DNA of 35,713 bases, from the NCBI GenBank assembly GCA_022361035.1, contig JAKSBP010000442.1:1-35713 (forward strand), written 5' to 3'. A program made the translations under genes and the position numbers. The notes under the pieces were generated by a model. That model saw nothing but the letters and a program-made list of their open reading frames with translations. It was not told the DNA's origin and did no database searches. Numbering within the stretch: the stretch's first letter is position 1; each line of letters starts with the position of its first letter. Source of the stretch: Clostridia bacterium. Lineage in GTDB: Bacteria > Bacillota > Clostridia > Peptostreptococcales > Caminicellaceae. Positions 24,495-34,074 of this stretch are shown here, in pieces.

Positions 24495-25538
24495 TTAAAG
24501 GGAACCTTCATATTGCGATTCACTCTTTATGTCTATTTTCCACCCAGTTAGCTTTGCAGCTAATCTAGCATTCTGACCTTCTTTCCCTATTGCCAGGGAT
24601 AATTGATAATCTGGGACAACAACTAATGCAGACTTATCCTTTTCAGCTACCTCAACTTTAAGCACCTTTGAAGGGCTTAACGAATTCGAAATAAACTTCC
24701 CTGGGTCTTCATCCCATTTTATAATATCTATTTTTTCTCCTCTGAGTTCATCGACTATATTCTGAACTCTAACGCCTCTTTGTCCTACACATGCCCCTAC
24801 AGGGTCTATATTTTCATCGGAAGAATATACAGCAATTTTTGTCCTTGAGCCTGCTTCCCTTGATATTCCTCTAATCTCAACGACACCATCATGTATTTCA
24901 GGAACTTCAAGCTCGAATAGTCTCTTAACCAGACCAGGATGAGTTCTAGATACAACTATCTGAGGACCCTTTGTAGTCTTTTTGACTTCAACAATATATG
25001 TCTTTAATCTACTTGCCTGTTTATAGGCTTCTCCCTGGATTTGTTCGTTAGGAAGCAATACTGCCTCAACCCTACCAAGATTTATATGAACTATACCCTT
25101 GCTAATTCTTTGGATAGTTCCAGTTACTATTTCACTTTCCCTATTGACAAATTCTTGGTATATAACAGTCCTCTCTGCTTCTCTTATTCTCTGTACAACT
25201 ACTTGTTTAGCAGTTTGAGCAGCTATTCTTCCAAAATTTCTCGGTGTTACTTCCTTTTCTACAATATCAGATACTTCATAGTTAGGATCAATTTTCTTTG
25301 CATCATCTAAGCTTATTTCAAATAGCTCATTTTCCACGTCTTCTACTACTTCCTTACGAGAAAAAACTTTTACACCACCATTTTCTCTATCTATAATAAT
25401 TTTTACATTTTGAGCTGAACCAAAGTTCTTCTTATAGGCGGTAATCAATGCAGCTTCAATGGCATCAATTAATGTCTCCTTTGATATTCCCTTTTCCTTT
25501 TCAAGTTGATCTAAGGCATCAAACAACTCATTTTTCAC
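24495..25538 (-). CDS. nusA: Transcription termination/antitermination factor NusA
   Basis: Binds RNA polymerase and nascent RNA to modulate pausing, termination and rRNA antitermination. The 347 residues, the short Gram-positive form, have an N-terminal polymerase-binding domain (1-125), an S1 domain (about 135-200) and two KH domains (about 205-345). Motifs include DPVGACVGQRGVRVQNIVDELRGEKIDII and LAIGKEGQNARLAAKLTGWKIDI. It lacks the C-terminal acidic repeats of the E. coli protein, as is usual in Firmicutes. The GTG start at 25538 has GGGGG upstream. Confidence 0.97.
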   Translation of the reverse strand: MKNELFDALDQLEKEKGISKETLIDAIEAALITAYKKNFGSAQNVKIIIDRENGGVKVFSRKEVVEDVENELFEISLDDAKKIDPNYEVSDIVEKEVTPRNFGRIAAQTAKQVVVQRIREAERTVIYQEFVNRESEIVTGTIQRISKGIVHINLGRVEAVLLPNEQIQGEAYKQASRLKTYIVEVKKTTKGPQIVVSRTHPGLVKRLFELEVPEIHDGVVEIRGISREAGSRTKIAVYSSDENIDPVGACVGQRGVRVQNIVDELRGEKIDIIKWDEDPGKFISNSLSPSKVLKVEVAEKDKSALVVVPDYQLSLAIGKEGQNARLAAKLTGWKIDIKSESQYEGSL

Positions 25539-25550
25539 AATCTATACCCC

Positions 25551-26018
25551 CTAATCAAAGTTGATCAAAAGCTTAACCAAAGAAACCTTATCCTTAGCAA
25601 CCTCTATAATTCCTTTAGTTTCCCTATCAATTACAATTTTATTATCCTTTAGTCCAAGCAACTTACCATTAATAGCTTTTTCACCATTTAAAGTATGATA
25701 GAGACGAGCTTCAATTAATCTTCCCTTATATTTTTCAAAGTCTTTATCTTTTTTCAATGGCCTCTCTACTCCAGGTGAGGATACCTCAAGAAAGTAATTT
25801 TCCTTAATTGGGTCCAATTGATCAAGCCTTTCACTTAAATACTGACTTACCTCTTGACAATCATCGAGGCTTAAACCATCTTCTTTATCTAAGTAAACTC
25901 TAAGATATCTGTATTGGCCTTCCTTGACAAACTCTATTTCGACTAGTTCTAGTTTTTTTTCTGCTAAAAAGGGCAAAGCTATTTCTTCGACTATATCTAC
26001 AACTCTTTTCTTTTTCAA
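25551..26018 (-). CDS. rimP: Ribosome maturation factor RimP
   Basis: An assembly factor for the 30S subunit. The 155 residues show FLEVSSPGVERPLKKDKDFEKY in the middle, the hallmark of the family. LELVEIEFVKEGQYRYLRVYLDK lies in the N-terminal domain, and an SH3-like C-terminal domain follows. I chose TTG at 26018, seven bases after GGAGG; another TTG two codons earlier touches the site. It is the first gene of the nusA/infB operon, 12 bases before nusA. Confidence 0.95.
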   Translation of the reverse strand: MKKKRVVDIVEEIALPFLAEKKLELVEIEFVKEGQYRYLRVYLDKEDGLSLDDCQEVSQYLSERLDQLDPIKENYFLEVSSPGVERPLKKDKDFEKYKGRLIEARLYHTLNGEKAINGKLLGLKDNKIVIDRETKGIIEVAKDKVSLVKLLINFD

Positions 26019-26237
26019 CGCCAAACCTCCTTTACAATATTATTTATAACCGTATTTTTCCGTAAAGTACTGGACTATATACACATATAAATAAAATCTT
26101 CTATTATGGATAAACAACACTAAAATTTAAGATAAATTTGTTTCACTATATACTATCCCATAAAGATTTTATTCTAAATATTTGATTTGTAAACTTTAAT
26201 TTATGTATTCAAGAAAATACGGAAATTTTAAAAAATC

Positions 26238-26243
26238 ATTATA
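26238..26243 (-). promoter_or_regulatory. -10 box of a candidate rimP-nusA-infB operon promoter
   Basis: A perfect TATAAT on the minus strand (AAAGTATAATGAT), about 220 bp upstream of rimP. The -35 region (around TTATTG) matches consensus poorly. Confidence 0.4.
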
Positions 26244-26327
26244 CTTTAAAAATAAACTACAATAAGAAATTAAGAGTCATCAAATCTTTAAGCTTTGTTA
26301 AGTTTCACTGTGTAAAATTATCTATAA

Positions 26328-26356
26328 TGACAAAGAGTGGGGAAAGTCCCACTCTC
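26328..26356 (-). terminator. Hairpin terminator after polC
   Basis: GAGTGGG (26354-26348 on the minus strand) pairs with CCCACTC (26341-26335) around a 6-base loop. The T tract after it (TTTGTCATT) is short, so termination may be incomplete. Confidence 0.6.
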
Positions 26357-26414
26357 AATAAATTCGCATATTATTATATGGAAATTATATCATAAAGAGT
26401 AACCGCATGCAACT

Positions 26415-29400
26415 TTAAAATAAAGACAGTTGATTTAATTTTGGTAAATTATCTAAGCAACCATGACTTTCTAAAGTTTCTATTACAGTTTTTGAAACCT
26501 TTGTTCTTAATCTTATATCTTCAATTGAAAGGAATTCATTCTTTTTACTTTCCTCAGCAATTTTCACAGCAGCATTTTCACCTACCCCTTGTAGGGACCT
26601 AAGGGGCGGCAGTATACTGTTATCCTTAATAAGGAATTTAACAGGGTCAGATTCATAAAGACTGACCTTAAGAAAGTCAAATCCAAGACAATACATTTCA
26701 TAGGCTACTTCTAATACTGTAAGTAGGTCTTTTTCTTTTTGAGTACTGCCATTGCCAAGGTTATTTAATTCATCTATCTTATCTAATACTACATCCTTGC
26801 CCTTACAAATGAGCTCAGCGTCAAAATCATCGACCTTAGTCGAAAAATATGTAGAGTAGAAAGCAAGTGGATAATAAACTTTAAAAAAAGCTATCCTAAA
26901 GGACATCATAACATATGCTGCTGCATGGGCCTTTGGAAACATATACTTAATTTTCTTACAGGATTGAATATACCACTTGGGTATCTTATACCCATCCATA
27001 AGCTTCTCATTTTCCTCAGTTAAACCTTTGCCCTTTCTAACCCTCTCCATAATTATAAAGGCTTCTTTAGGAGGTAATCCCTTTAATATTAAATAGTTCA
27101 TTATATCGTCTCTTGTGGAAATAACATCCTTTAGTTCAGCAGTTCCCCGTCTAACTAATTCTTGAGCGTTATTAATCCAAACGTCGGTACCATGGGATAA
27201 CCCACTGATTCTAACTAATTCAGCAAAGGTCGTAGGCTTAGTATCAACTAACATCTGCCTAACAAATTTTGTCCCAAATTCTGGTATCCCCAATGAGCCA
27301 ACCTCTATTTTAAAGTTATTATCTGCTAGTTTTAAAGGCTCTGTAGAGGTAAATATTTTTATTGTTTCTTCATCGTCAAGGGGTATATTCTGGGGGTTAA
27401 CTCCCGTAATTTCTTCAAGCATTTTTATTATGGTTGGTACATCATGGCCTAGTATATCAAGCTTTAGTAGTCTACCGCTTATTGCATGATAGTCAAAGTG
27501 GGTCGTTATTACACCAGAGGATTTATCGTTTGCTGGATATTGAACCGGTGTAAAGTCATGTATTTCCTTATAGTCTGGAACAACCATTATACCGCCTGGA
27601 TGCTGACCAGAGGTTCTTTTTACACCGGTACAGCTAGAAGCCAATCTAAGTATTTCCCTGCTATTTACTGTTGTTTCCTTTTCTTCAAAATACTTTTTAG
27701 CAAATCCAAAGGCTGTTTTCTCTGCTATAGTACCGATAGTACCAGCTCTAAATACATACCCCTTACCAAATAGTTCTTCGGTGTATTTATGGGCAATCCC
27801 TTGATATTCACCTGCAAAGTTAAGATCAATGTCAGGCTCTTTATCTCCTTCAAAACCAAGAAAGGTTTCAAAGGGTATTGCATGACCATCTTTATTATAC
27901 TGGGTACTACACTTTGGACAAATTTTATTTTCCAAATCCGCTCCACTTTCATACGAACCGTCTGTAATAAACTCTGAATTTTTACAGTTTGGGCATACAT
28001 AATGGGGAACCAATGGATTTACTTCAGTAATATCACTCATGGTAGCTACAAATGAGGAACCAACTGACCCTCTGGACCCAACAAGATATCCATCCCTCAG
28101 GGATTTTGTAACCAGTTTTTGGGCAATGATATACATAACCGCATAGCCATTACTTATTATAGAGTTCAATTCTCTGTCAAGTCTACTCTTTACTATTTCC
28201 GGTATAGGATCACCATATATAGCCATTGCTTTTTTATAACACATATTTTTTAAATCTTCATCTGCACCCTCAATTTTAGGTGGATAGGTTTCCTCTGGAA
28301 TTGGTATAATATTTTCTACGGAATCAGCAATATCATTTGGATTTTTTATAACTATATTGTAGGCTGTTTCATCGTCTAAATAGTTAAAATCATTTAACAT
28401 CTCCCCTGTTGTCTTAAAGTATATGGGAGGCTGATTATCAGCATCAGAATATCCTTGACCACTCATAAGAATTCTACGCAAGATTTCATCTTGAGGGTCT
28501 AAAAAGTGGACATCGCCTGTGGCAACTACAGGCTTGTTATATCTTTGACCTAACTCCACAATTTTTTTATTTATTTCCTTTAGCTCTTCATAGCTTTTCA
28601 CTATTCCCTTTTCAATCATAAAGCTATTATTTTCTATTGGTTGTACTTCAAGAAAGTCGTAAAATTTAACAATGTCTCCAATTTCTGATTCATTTTTGTT
28701 GCTTACTATTGCCCTATAAAGCTCTCCTGCTTCACAGGCAGTACCAATTATTAACCCTTCCCTCATTGCTGCGAGCATACTTTTAGGTATCCTCGGCCTC
28801 TTATAAAAGGTTTCTAAATGAGAATGGGTAACAAGCTTATAAAGATTTTTTAACCCTGTATAGTTTTTAACTAAAATATTTATATGGTTTGTATCAAGCT
28901 TGGTATAGTCAACCTTACCCCTTAGTAGATTATTTACTTCATCGAGGCTATTCATACCCTTATCCTTTAAAATTGAGACTAAATTAATAAATAATTCACC
29001 AGTAGCTACTGCATCGTCCACAGCACGATGATGATTCTCAAGTTTAATATTAAAGTGTTTTGCTAGGACGTTTAGTTTATATCGTTTAAGTTTAGGAACT
29101 AGTATTCTACTGAGGGATAATGTATCAACAATTGTATTGTTGAATTCAAGTTTCAATTTATTACAGTTCTCTTTGATAAAGGATACATCAAAGGATGCAT
29201 TATGGGCTACAAGGGGAGCATCACCGATAAATTCAATAAATTCAGGAAGTACCCCTTCAATAGTAGGTTTATCCTTAACCATTTCATCGGTTATACCCGT
29301 AAGCTCAACTATTTTTGTGGGAATCTTTATTTTAGGATTAATTAAAGCTGAAAATCTCTCTATAAATTCATTGTTACATATTTTTACTGCCCCTATTTCA

Positions 29401-30695
29401 GTTATTTTATCGTGTTTGAAGGACAATCCAGTGGTTTCAATATCAAATACTACAAATGTACCATCTAAGGACTGATTATTAGAGTTTTGAACTAATGGTG
29501 AACTATCATTGACAATATAGCCTTCAATTCCATAGATCACCTTGACTCCATATTTTTTACTGGCAGATATAGCTTCAGGATAGGCCTGAACTACACCATG
29601 GTCTGTTATTGCTATAGCTTTATGGCCAAACTCTGAGGCTCTTTTAATTAGATCAGAGGCATTACATACTCCATCCATAGAACTCATTTTTGTATGGGCA
29701 TGAAGCTCTATCCTCTTTTCCTCACTATTATCAACTCTACTTTGCTCTTGCATATGGGACTTATTAATATCTTTAGCTATGATTATTGCTTCCTTTTCAA
29801 ATGTGTCATAGCGGACACTACCTCTAATTCTATAGTAGCTTCCTACTACGATACTATCCTTTAACTCCTTCACGTCATCCTTACTTATAAAAATTTTAAC
29901 CCCTATTGATGATGTGTAGTCCGTAACCGATAGAGTCAATAGAATCTTTCCGTTTTTCAATTCCCTACTTTCTTTTTGGAATACTTTAACTTCAACACAT
30001 ACCATACCGTCTTCTTCCGATAAACCCTTTAACTTTACAATTTCTCCAGTTATTTTTTTTCCAAGAATATTTTCCTTTTCAGCCTTTGGCTGTGAATTTT
30101 TTTTAGTATTCTGCTTTGGTTGGGGACTGTTTGCCATAATCTTGCTTAATATTGAATTTAGTTCCTTTTCCTTTTCCTTTATGTATATTTTATTAATGTC
30201 CTTATCTTCACATTCTATAACTTTAAATTTTACTTTAATTTTCCTATTTAAATCCCTATTGTAGATATCTTCTATTAATTTATTAAATTTTTTTAGATGC
30301 AGATTTTCCAAACCAACTGAATTTTCTATAGATATTTCTAATGTATCATCTAAACTATGATAATCCTTTTTGCAGTTCTTAATCCACCCTATCATAGACG
30401 GACTCTTCATCTTGATTTCGTATACTACGTTCTCCCAGTAGTCAAGAATAAGTCTTTTAATATTTTTTGATAGGGAGTCGTATATAGTTTTTATATTAAT
30501 CTCTTTAACAAAGGGCAACTTCTTATTTATATTGGTCTTAACATGGGAAAGACTTTCTTTTTTCATTATTTGACTAGGAATTAATGTTACATTTAATTTT
30601 TTTAAACTGGCGTTATATGTAATTGAATCAAGGTAAATATCTGATTGATTGCTAAGTAAGCCTTCTAGATTATCATATGCCATATTTTTGTCCAT
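26415..30695 (-). CDS. polC: DNA polymerase III PolC (Gram-positive replicative polymerase)
   Basis: The catalytic subunit of the chromosomal replicase, with built-in 3'-5' proofreading. The 1426 residues match the family. An N-terminal domain leads to an OB fold (about 213-310). A PHP domain starts at about 330 (LHAHTKMSSMDG) and is interrupted by the DEDD exonuclease (about 413-580, FDIETTG at 417-423). The second PHP part, a zinc-binding CPNC...CPKC insert, and the polymerase core follow (EPDIDLNFAGEYQ carries the catalytic aspartates; FGFAKKYF and HPGGIMVVP also present). It ends in QLSLF, a beta-clamp-binding peptide at the extreme C-terminus. The ATG has GGAGG seven bases upstream. Confidence 0.98.
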   Translation of the reverse strand: MDKNMAYDNLEGLLSNQSDIYLDSITYNASLKKLNVTLIPSQIMKKESLSHVKTNINKKLPFVKEINIKTIYDSLSKNIKRLILDYWENVVYEIKMKSPSMIGWIKNCKKDYHSLDDTLEISIENSVGLENLHLKKFNKLIEDIYNRDLNRKIKVKFKVIECEDKDINKIYIKEKEKELNSILSKIMANSPQPKQNTKKNSQPKAEKENILGKKITGEIVKLKGLSEEDGMVCVEVKVFQKESRELKNGKILLTLSVTDYTSSIGVKIFISKDDVKELKDSIVVGSYYRIRGSVRYDTFEKEAIIIAKDINKSHMQEQSRVDNSEEKRIELHAHTKMSSMDGVCNASDLIKRASEFGHKAIAITDHGVVQAYPEAISASKKYGVKVIYGIEGYIVNDSSPLVQNSNNQSLDGTFVVFDIETTGLSFKHDKITEIGAVKICNNEFIERFSALINPKIKIPTKIVELTGITDEMVKDKPTIEGVLPEFIEFIGDAPLVAHNASFDVSFIKENCNKLKLEFNNTIVDTLSLSRILVPKLKRYKLNVLAKHFNIKLENHHRAVDDAVATGELFINLVSILKDKGMNSLDEVNNLLRGKVDYTKLDTNHINILVKNYTGLKNLYKLVTHSHLETFYKRPRIPKSMLAAMREGLIIGTACEAGELYRAIVSNKNESEIGDIVKFYDFLEVQPIENNSFMIEKGIVKSYEELKEINKKIVELGQRYNKPVVATGDVHFLDPQDEILRRILMSGQGYSDADNQPPIYFKTTGEMLNDFNYLDDETAYNIVIKNPNDIADSVENIIPIPEETYPPKIEGADEDLKNMCYKKAMAIYGDPIPEIVKSRLDRELNSIISNGYAVMYIIAQKLVTKSLRDGYLVGSRGSVGSSFVATMSDITEVNPLVPHYVCPNCKNSEFITDGSYESGADLENKICPKCSTQYNKDGHAIPFETFLGFEGDKEPDIDLNFAGEYQGIAHKYTEELFGKGYVFRAGTIGTIAEKTAFGFAKKYFEEKETTVNSREILRLASSCTGVKRTSGQHPGGIMVVPDYKEIHDFTPVQYPANDKSSGVITTHFDYHAISGRLLKLDILGHDVPTIIKMLEEITGVNPQNIPLDDEETIKIFTSTEPLKLADNNFKIEVGSLGIPEFGTKFVRQMLVDTKPTTFAELVRISGLSHGTDVWINNAQELVRRGTAELKDVISTRDDIMNYLILKGLPPKEAFIIMERVRKGKGLTEENEKLMDGYKIPKWYIQSCKKIKYMFPKAHAAAYVMMSFRIAFFKVYYPLAFYSTYFSTKVDDFDAELICKGKDVVLDKIDELNNLGNGSTQKEKDLLTVLEVAYEMYCLGFDFLKVSLYESDPVKFLIKDNSILPPLRSLQGVGENAAVKIAEESKKNEFLSIEDIRLRTKVSKTVIETLESHGCLDNLPKLNQLSLF

Positions 30696-30717
30696 TTATT
30701 TACCTCCAAAAAAAATT

Positions 30718-30780
30718 CTAAGTTCCAAGTCCAAAGCTTTAAGACATAAGGATATCTTAGACATTTTGAACTTGGAATAT
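30718..30780. repeat. Inverted repeat between ispG and polC
   Basis: AAGTTCCAAGTCCAAA (about 30720-30735) is nearly the inverse complement of TTGAACTTGGAA (about 30764-30775) and the following ATGGAGCTT, around a 27-base spacer. It could be a hairpin modulating polC expression within the operon, or a repeat relic. A loosely similar TTAGAACATGGAACTTA lies at about 4231-4247. Confidence 0.5.
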
Positions 30781-30785
30781 GGAGC

Positions 30786-31859
30786 TTATAACCTATAAAG
30801 GCTTTTATCTATATTCTTTATCTCCTCTAAAACAGCATCTATTATTTCAGCTTCAGGAACTTTTCTAATTATTTCACCTTTTCTAAATAGTAAGGCTGAA
30901 TTCTTACCGCCGGCTATACCTAAATCAGCCTCTCGAGCTTCCCCAGGCCCATTAACAGCACAACCCATAACAGCAATTGTTATAGGGGATTCAATATGAT
31001 TTAATTCTCTTTCAAGCTTTGTAGCTAGTTTCACTAAATCAATCTGACACCTTCCACATGTGGGACAAGAAATAAAATTTATACCAAACTTTCTAATCCC
31101 AAGGGACTGTAGTATTTCTCTACCTACCTTCACTTCCTCCACAGGGTCTCCAGTCAGAGATACCCTTAGGGTATCTCCGATACCCATTAACAGCAATGAG
31201 CCTATTCCAATTGACGATTTAATAGTTCCACGCCATATTGTTCCTGCCTCAGTGATACCAATATGGAGAGGATAATCCACCCTCTCGGATAAAAGTTTAT
31301 AGGCATCAAAGGTTAACTTTACATCTGATGCCTTAAGAGAGACTATTATTTTATCATAATCTAGCTCTTCTAATATTTTTATATGATTCATAGCACTTTC
31401 TACTAATCCATAGGGAGTAATACCATATTTCTCTATAATGCTTTTCTCCAAGGAACCTGCATTAACACCTATACGAATGGGAATCTCCCTTTCCCTAGCC
31501 TTAGATACTACCTTTTTAACCCTTTCCTTGTCACCAATATTTCCTGGATTTATTCTTAATTTATCTATTCCCTTCTCTATTGAAGTAATAGCAAGTCGAT
31601 AGTCAAAGTGAATATCTGCGGCTAATGGAATAGATATTTTCTTTTTGATTTCCGATATAGCCTTAGCAGCTTCCATATCGGGTATGGCTACTCTAACTAT
31701 CTCACATCCAGCCTCTTCTAATCTCTTAATTTGAGAAACTGTTTCTTTGATGTTACGAGTATCTGTACTTGTCATAGATTGTATAGATATTGGAGAATCC
31801 CCACCGATAAAGATATCTTTACATCTAATCTTTCTTGTTCTATTTCTATCTATCTTCAT
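30786..31859 (-). CDS. ispG: 4-hydroxy-3-methylbut-2-enyl diphosphate synthase (flavodoxin)
   Basis: The penultimate enzyme of the MEP isoprenoid pathway, using a [4Fe-4S] cluster. The 357 residues are the short bacterial form. A TIM-barrel N-terminal domain (SIQSMTSTDTRN at the start, ADIHFDYRLA) is followed by the iron-sulfur domain. Cluster ligands lie in SCPTCGRC (about 265-272) and MGCAVNGPGEA. Only three cysteines plus a glutamate are expected as ligands. It starts 12 bases after rseP; the ATG has a GGTGAT site. Confidence 0.96.
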   Translation of the reverse strand: MKIDRNRTRKIRCKDIFIGGDSPISIQSMTSTDTRNIKETVSQIKRLEEAGCEIVRVAIPDMEAAKAISEIKKKISIPLAADIHFDYRLAITSIEKGIDKLRINPGNIGDKERVKKVVSKAREREIPIRIGVNAGSLEKSIIEKYGITPYGLVESAMNHIKILEELDYDKIIVSLKASDVKLTFDAYKLLSERVDYPLHIGITEAGTIWRGTIKSSIGIGSLLLMGIGDTLRVSLTGDPVEEVKVGREILQSLGIRKFGINFISCPTCGRCQIDLVKLATKLERELNHIESPITIAVMGCAVNGPGEAREADLGIAGGKNSALLFRKGEIIRKVPEAEIIDAVLEEIKNIDKSLYRL

Positions 31860-31871
31860 ATTATCACCGGC

Positions 31872-32879
31872 CTAAAACGGATTAAATTTCATGATATCCT
31901 TAACCAGAACCAATACCATCAAACTTATGAGAATAACAAAGCCAATCATGTGAACAAAGCCTTCCTTTTCTGGATTAATAGGAGAACCTTTGATAAGCTC
32001 AATTAAAGCAAATATTATTCTTCCTCCGTCAAGGGCAGGAAAGGGCAAAATATTTAAAATTGCCAGGTTAATTGAAATAATTGCCGCTAAATATAGTAAG
32101 GAGGAAATACTGATTTTAGCAGCTTCACCTACGTAATGAACCATTCCAATGGGACCAACAACTCCTTCAGTCGATGCCTTCCCTTGGATAAGGTCAAATA
32201 AAAATTTAAAGATTTGATTTATGATTAAAATAACGTTGTCTATTGAAGCTCTAATAGAAGCTCCTAAAGACTTTTGTAACACTGGACTAATACCTATAAG
32301 TTTTCTATTGTTCTCTTCATTAAACTCAGGTCTAACATCATAGGTAAAAGCTTCTCCATTTCTAAGGACGCCTATTGTTAAAATATCTTCTTGGCTTACA
32401 CTAATAACATCTACTATATCCTGCCAAGCTTCAATATCTGTATCATTTATCTTTACTATTTCATCACCTGATTTAAGTCCTGATATTTCTGCCGGAGAAT
32501 TTTCCGATACCTTATCAATTATATTAACAGGAATCCCAATGTTAAAAGAAATTATTGTGATTAGCAAAATTGCTAATACAATATTCATAATAGGTCCTGC
32601 TGCAAGAACAGAAATCCTTTGTAAAGGAGTTTTACTTGAGAAGCTCCTTGAATCATCGGAAGCCTCGTCTTCACCCTCCATTTTCACAAAACCACCAATG
32701 GGTAAAATTCTTATGGAATATTCAGTTTCTTTACCATTAAAACTTATAAGCTTTGGTCCCATGCCTAGGGCAAACTTATGAACTTTAATATTATTAAGTT
32801 TGGCTAGAGCAAAATGTCCAAATTCATGGAAAAAGACCAAAAGACCAAATACAAATATAAAACTAATAAAAGTCTGCAT
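31872..32879 (-). CDS. rseP: Site-2 intramembrane metalloprotease RseP/RasP
   Basis: A zinc protease that cleaves membrane-embedded substrates such as anti-sigma factors and remnant signal peptides. The 335 residues include the active site HEFGH (about 18-22) in the first transmembrane helix. A PDZ domain follows (about 110-190, SPAEISGLKSGDEIVKIND). The second metal-binding motif is NILPFPALDGGRI near residue 285. About four transmembrane helices are present. It lies between dxr and ispG with gaps of 11-12 bases, as in most Firmicutes. Confidence 0.96.
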   Translation of the reverse strand: MQTFISFIFVFGLLVFFHEFGHFALAKLNNIKVHKFALGMGPKLISFNGKETEYSIRILPIGGFVKMEGEDEASDDSRSFSSKTPLQRISVLAAGPIMNIVLAILLITIISFNIGIPVNIIDKVSENSPAEISGLKSGDEIVKINDTDIEAWQDIVDVISVSQEDILTIGVLRNGEAFTYDVRPEFNEENNRKLIGISPVLQKSLGASIRASIDNVILIINQIFKFLFDLIQGKASTEGVVGPIGMVHYVGEAAKISISSLLYLAAIISINLAILNILPFPALDGGRIIFALIELIKGSPINPEKEGFVHMIGFVILISLMVLVLVKDIMKFNPF

Positions 32880-32890
32880 ACAATCCCACC

Positions 32891-34036
32891 TTAGAAAGAT
32901 TTGTTAATGTATTCCCTAGTCATTCTATCTGCTTCAATTATATCATTAATATTAGGGTTTTTTATTACTTTATAGTAATTCATTACTTTTTCTATCCTAT
33001 CGGGTATATCATAAAACCCGATTTTCTTACTTAAAAATTGTAATACTAGCTCTTCGTTAGCTGCATTTAAAATTGCAGGCATCGTACCACCAACACGAAG
33101 GGCTTCAAAGGCTAAATCTAGACATGGAAAAGTAAGTCTATCAGGCTTTTCAAAAGTAAGCTTGTCGAACTCACCAAAATCTAAACCCTTAGTTTTGGAT
33201 TCAATTCTATTTGGATAAGTAAGAGCATACTGTATGGGAAGTTTCATATCGGGAGTACTAAGCTGTGCAAGTATTGAACCATCAAGGAATTCCACCATTG
33301 AATGAATAATGCTTTGGGGATGAATTACTACATCTATTTGTTCTAATTCAAGGCCAAACAACCATTTGGCTTCAATTACTTCTAACCCTTTATTCATTAA
33401 TGTGGCAGAATCAATACTTATCTTTCTTCCCATTGACCAGGTTGGATGCTTTAATGCATCCTCTGCTGTTATATCCATAAGCCTTTCTTTATCCATGCCC
33501 CTAAATGGACCACCAGAGGCTGTAAGAATAACCTTGTTTACTTCCTTCATATTATAGCCTTGTAGACATTGAAATATGGCACCATGTTCACTATCTACTG
33601 GTATGATTTTCACATCATTTTTTTCAGCTTCCCTCATCACCAATTCGCCACCTGTTACTAGGGTTTCTTTATTAGCCAAGGCAATAGTCTTATTTGCCTT
33701 TATTGCCTTTAAGGTGGGAAGCAAACCTATATTTCCTACAACTGATGTGACTAGGATGTCTACCTCATCTAAAACAGATATTTCATTTAATCCCTCAATC
33801 CCATGTAGTATTTTAACCTTTGAACTAGAAGTCTTATCTCTTACCTCTTTAGCATTCTTTTCATCAAACACAGCAACATACTTAGGTTTAAACTCTTCAA
33901 TTTGCTGTAATAATAGGTCTGTATTATTATTCCCACTTATAGCAATAACTTTAAAATAATCTGGATTGTTCCTTATTACTTCTAAGGTTTGGGTTCCAAT
34001 TGACCCAGTTGAACCTAAAATAGAAATCTTTTTCAT
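32891..34036 (-). CDS. dxr: 1-deoxy-D-xylulose 5-phosphate reductoisomerase
   Basis: The committed step of the MEP pathway: NADPH-dependent conversion of DXP to MEP. The 381 residues begin with the NADPH-binding motif [13 protein letters not shown] and contain [12 protein letters not shown] and [13 protein letters not shown]. The metal and substrate-binding loops are [32 protein letters not shown] and [12 protein letters not shown]. It is complete. ATG start with GGGGGAA-type purines upstream. It lies 38 bases after cdsA. Confidence 0.97.
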   Translation of the reverse strand: MKKISILGSTGSIGTQTLEVIRNNPDYFKVIAISGNNNTDLLLQQIEEFKPKYVAVFDEKNAKEVRDKTSSSKVKILHGIEGLNEISVLDEVDILVTSVVGNIGLLPTLKAIKANKTIALANKETLVTGGELVMREAEKNDVKIIPVDSEHGAIFQCLQGYNMKEVNKVILTASGGPFRGMDKERLMDITAEDALKHPTWSMGRKISIDSATLMNKGLEVIEAKWLFGLELEQIDVVIHPQSIIHSMVEFLDGSILAQLSTPDMKLPIQYALTYPNRIESKTKGLDFGEFDKLTFEKPDRLTFPCLDLAFEALRVGGTMPAILNAANEELVLQFLSKKIGFYDIPDRIEKVMNYYKVIKNPNINDIIEADRMTREYINKSF

Positions 34037-34074
34037 ACGTATTTCCCCCAGAATAGTAGATTATCATAATTTAG

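Larger units (their letters stand above)
26019..26414. other. Intergenic region polC-rimP (no gene)
   Basis: These 396 AT-rich bp have no credible ORF. They hold the polC terminator hairpin (26335-26354) and at least one candidate -10 box (26238-26243) for the rimP-nusA-infB operon. No repeat copy was found here. Confidence 0.65.

Noticed and set aside
27725..28000. Minus-strand ORF of 91 codons inside polC in another frame
   Set aside because: It is fully contained in the polC zinc-binding and polymerase region and is a frame shadow. polC itself is uninterrupted.
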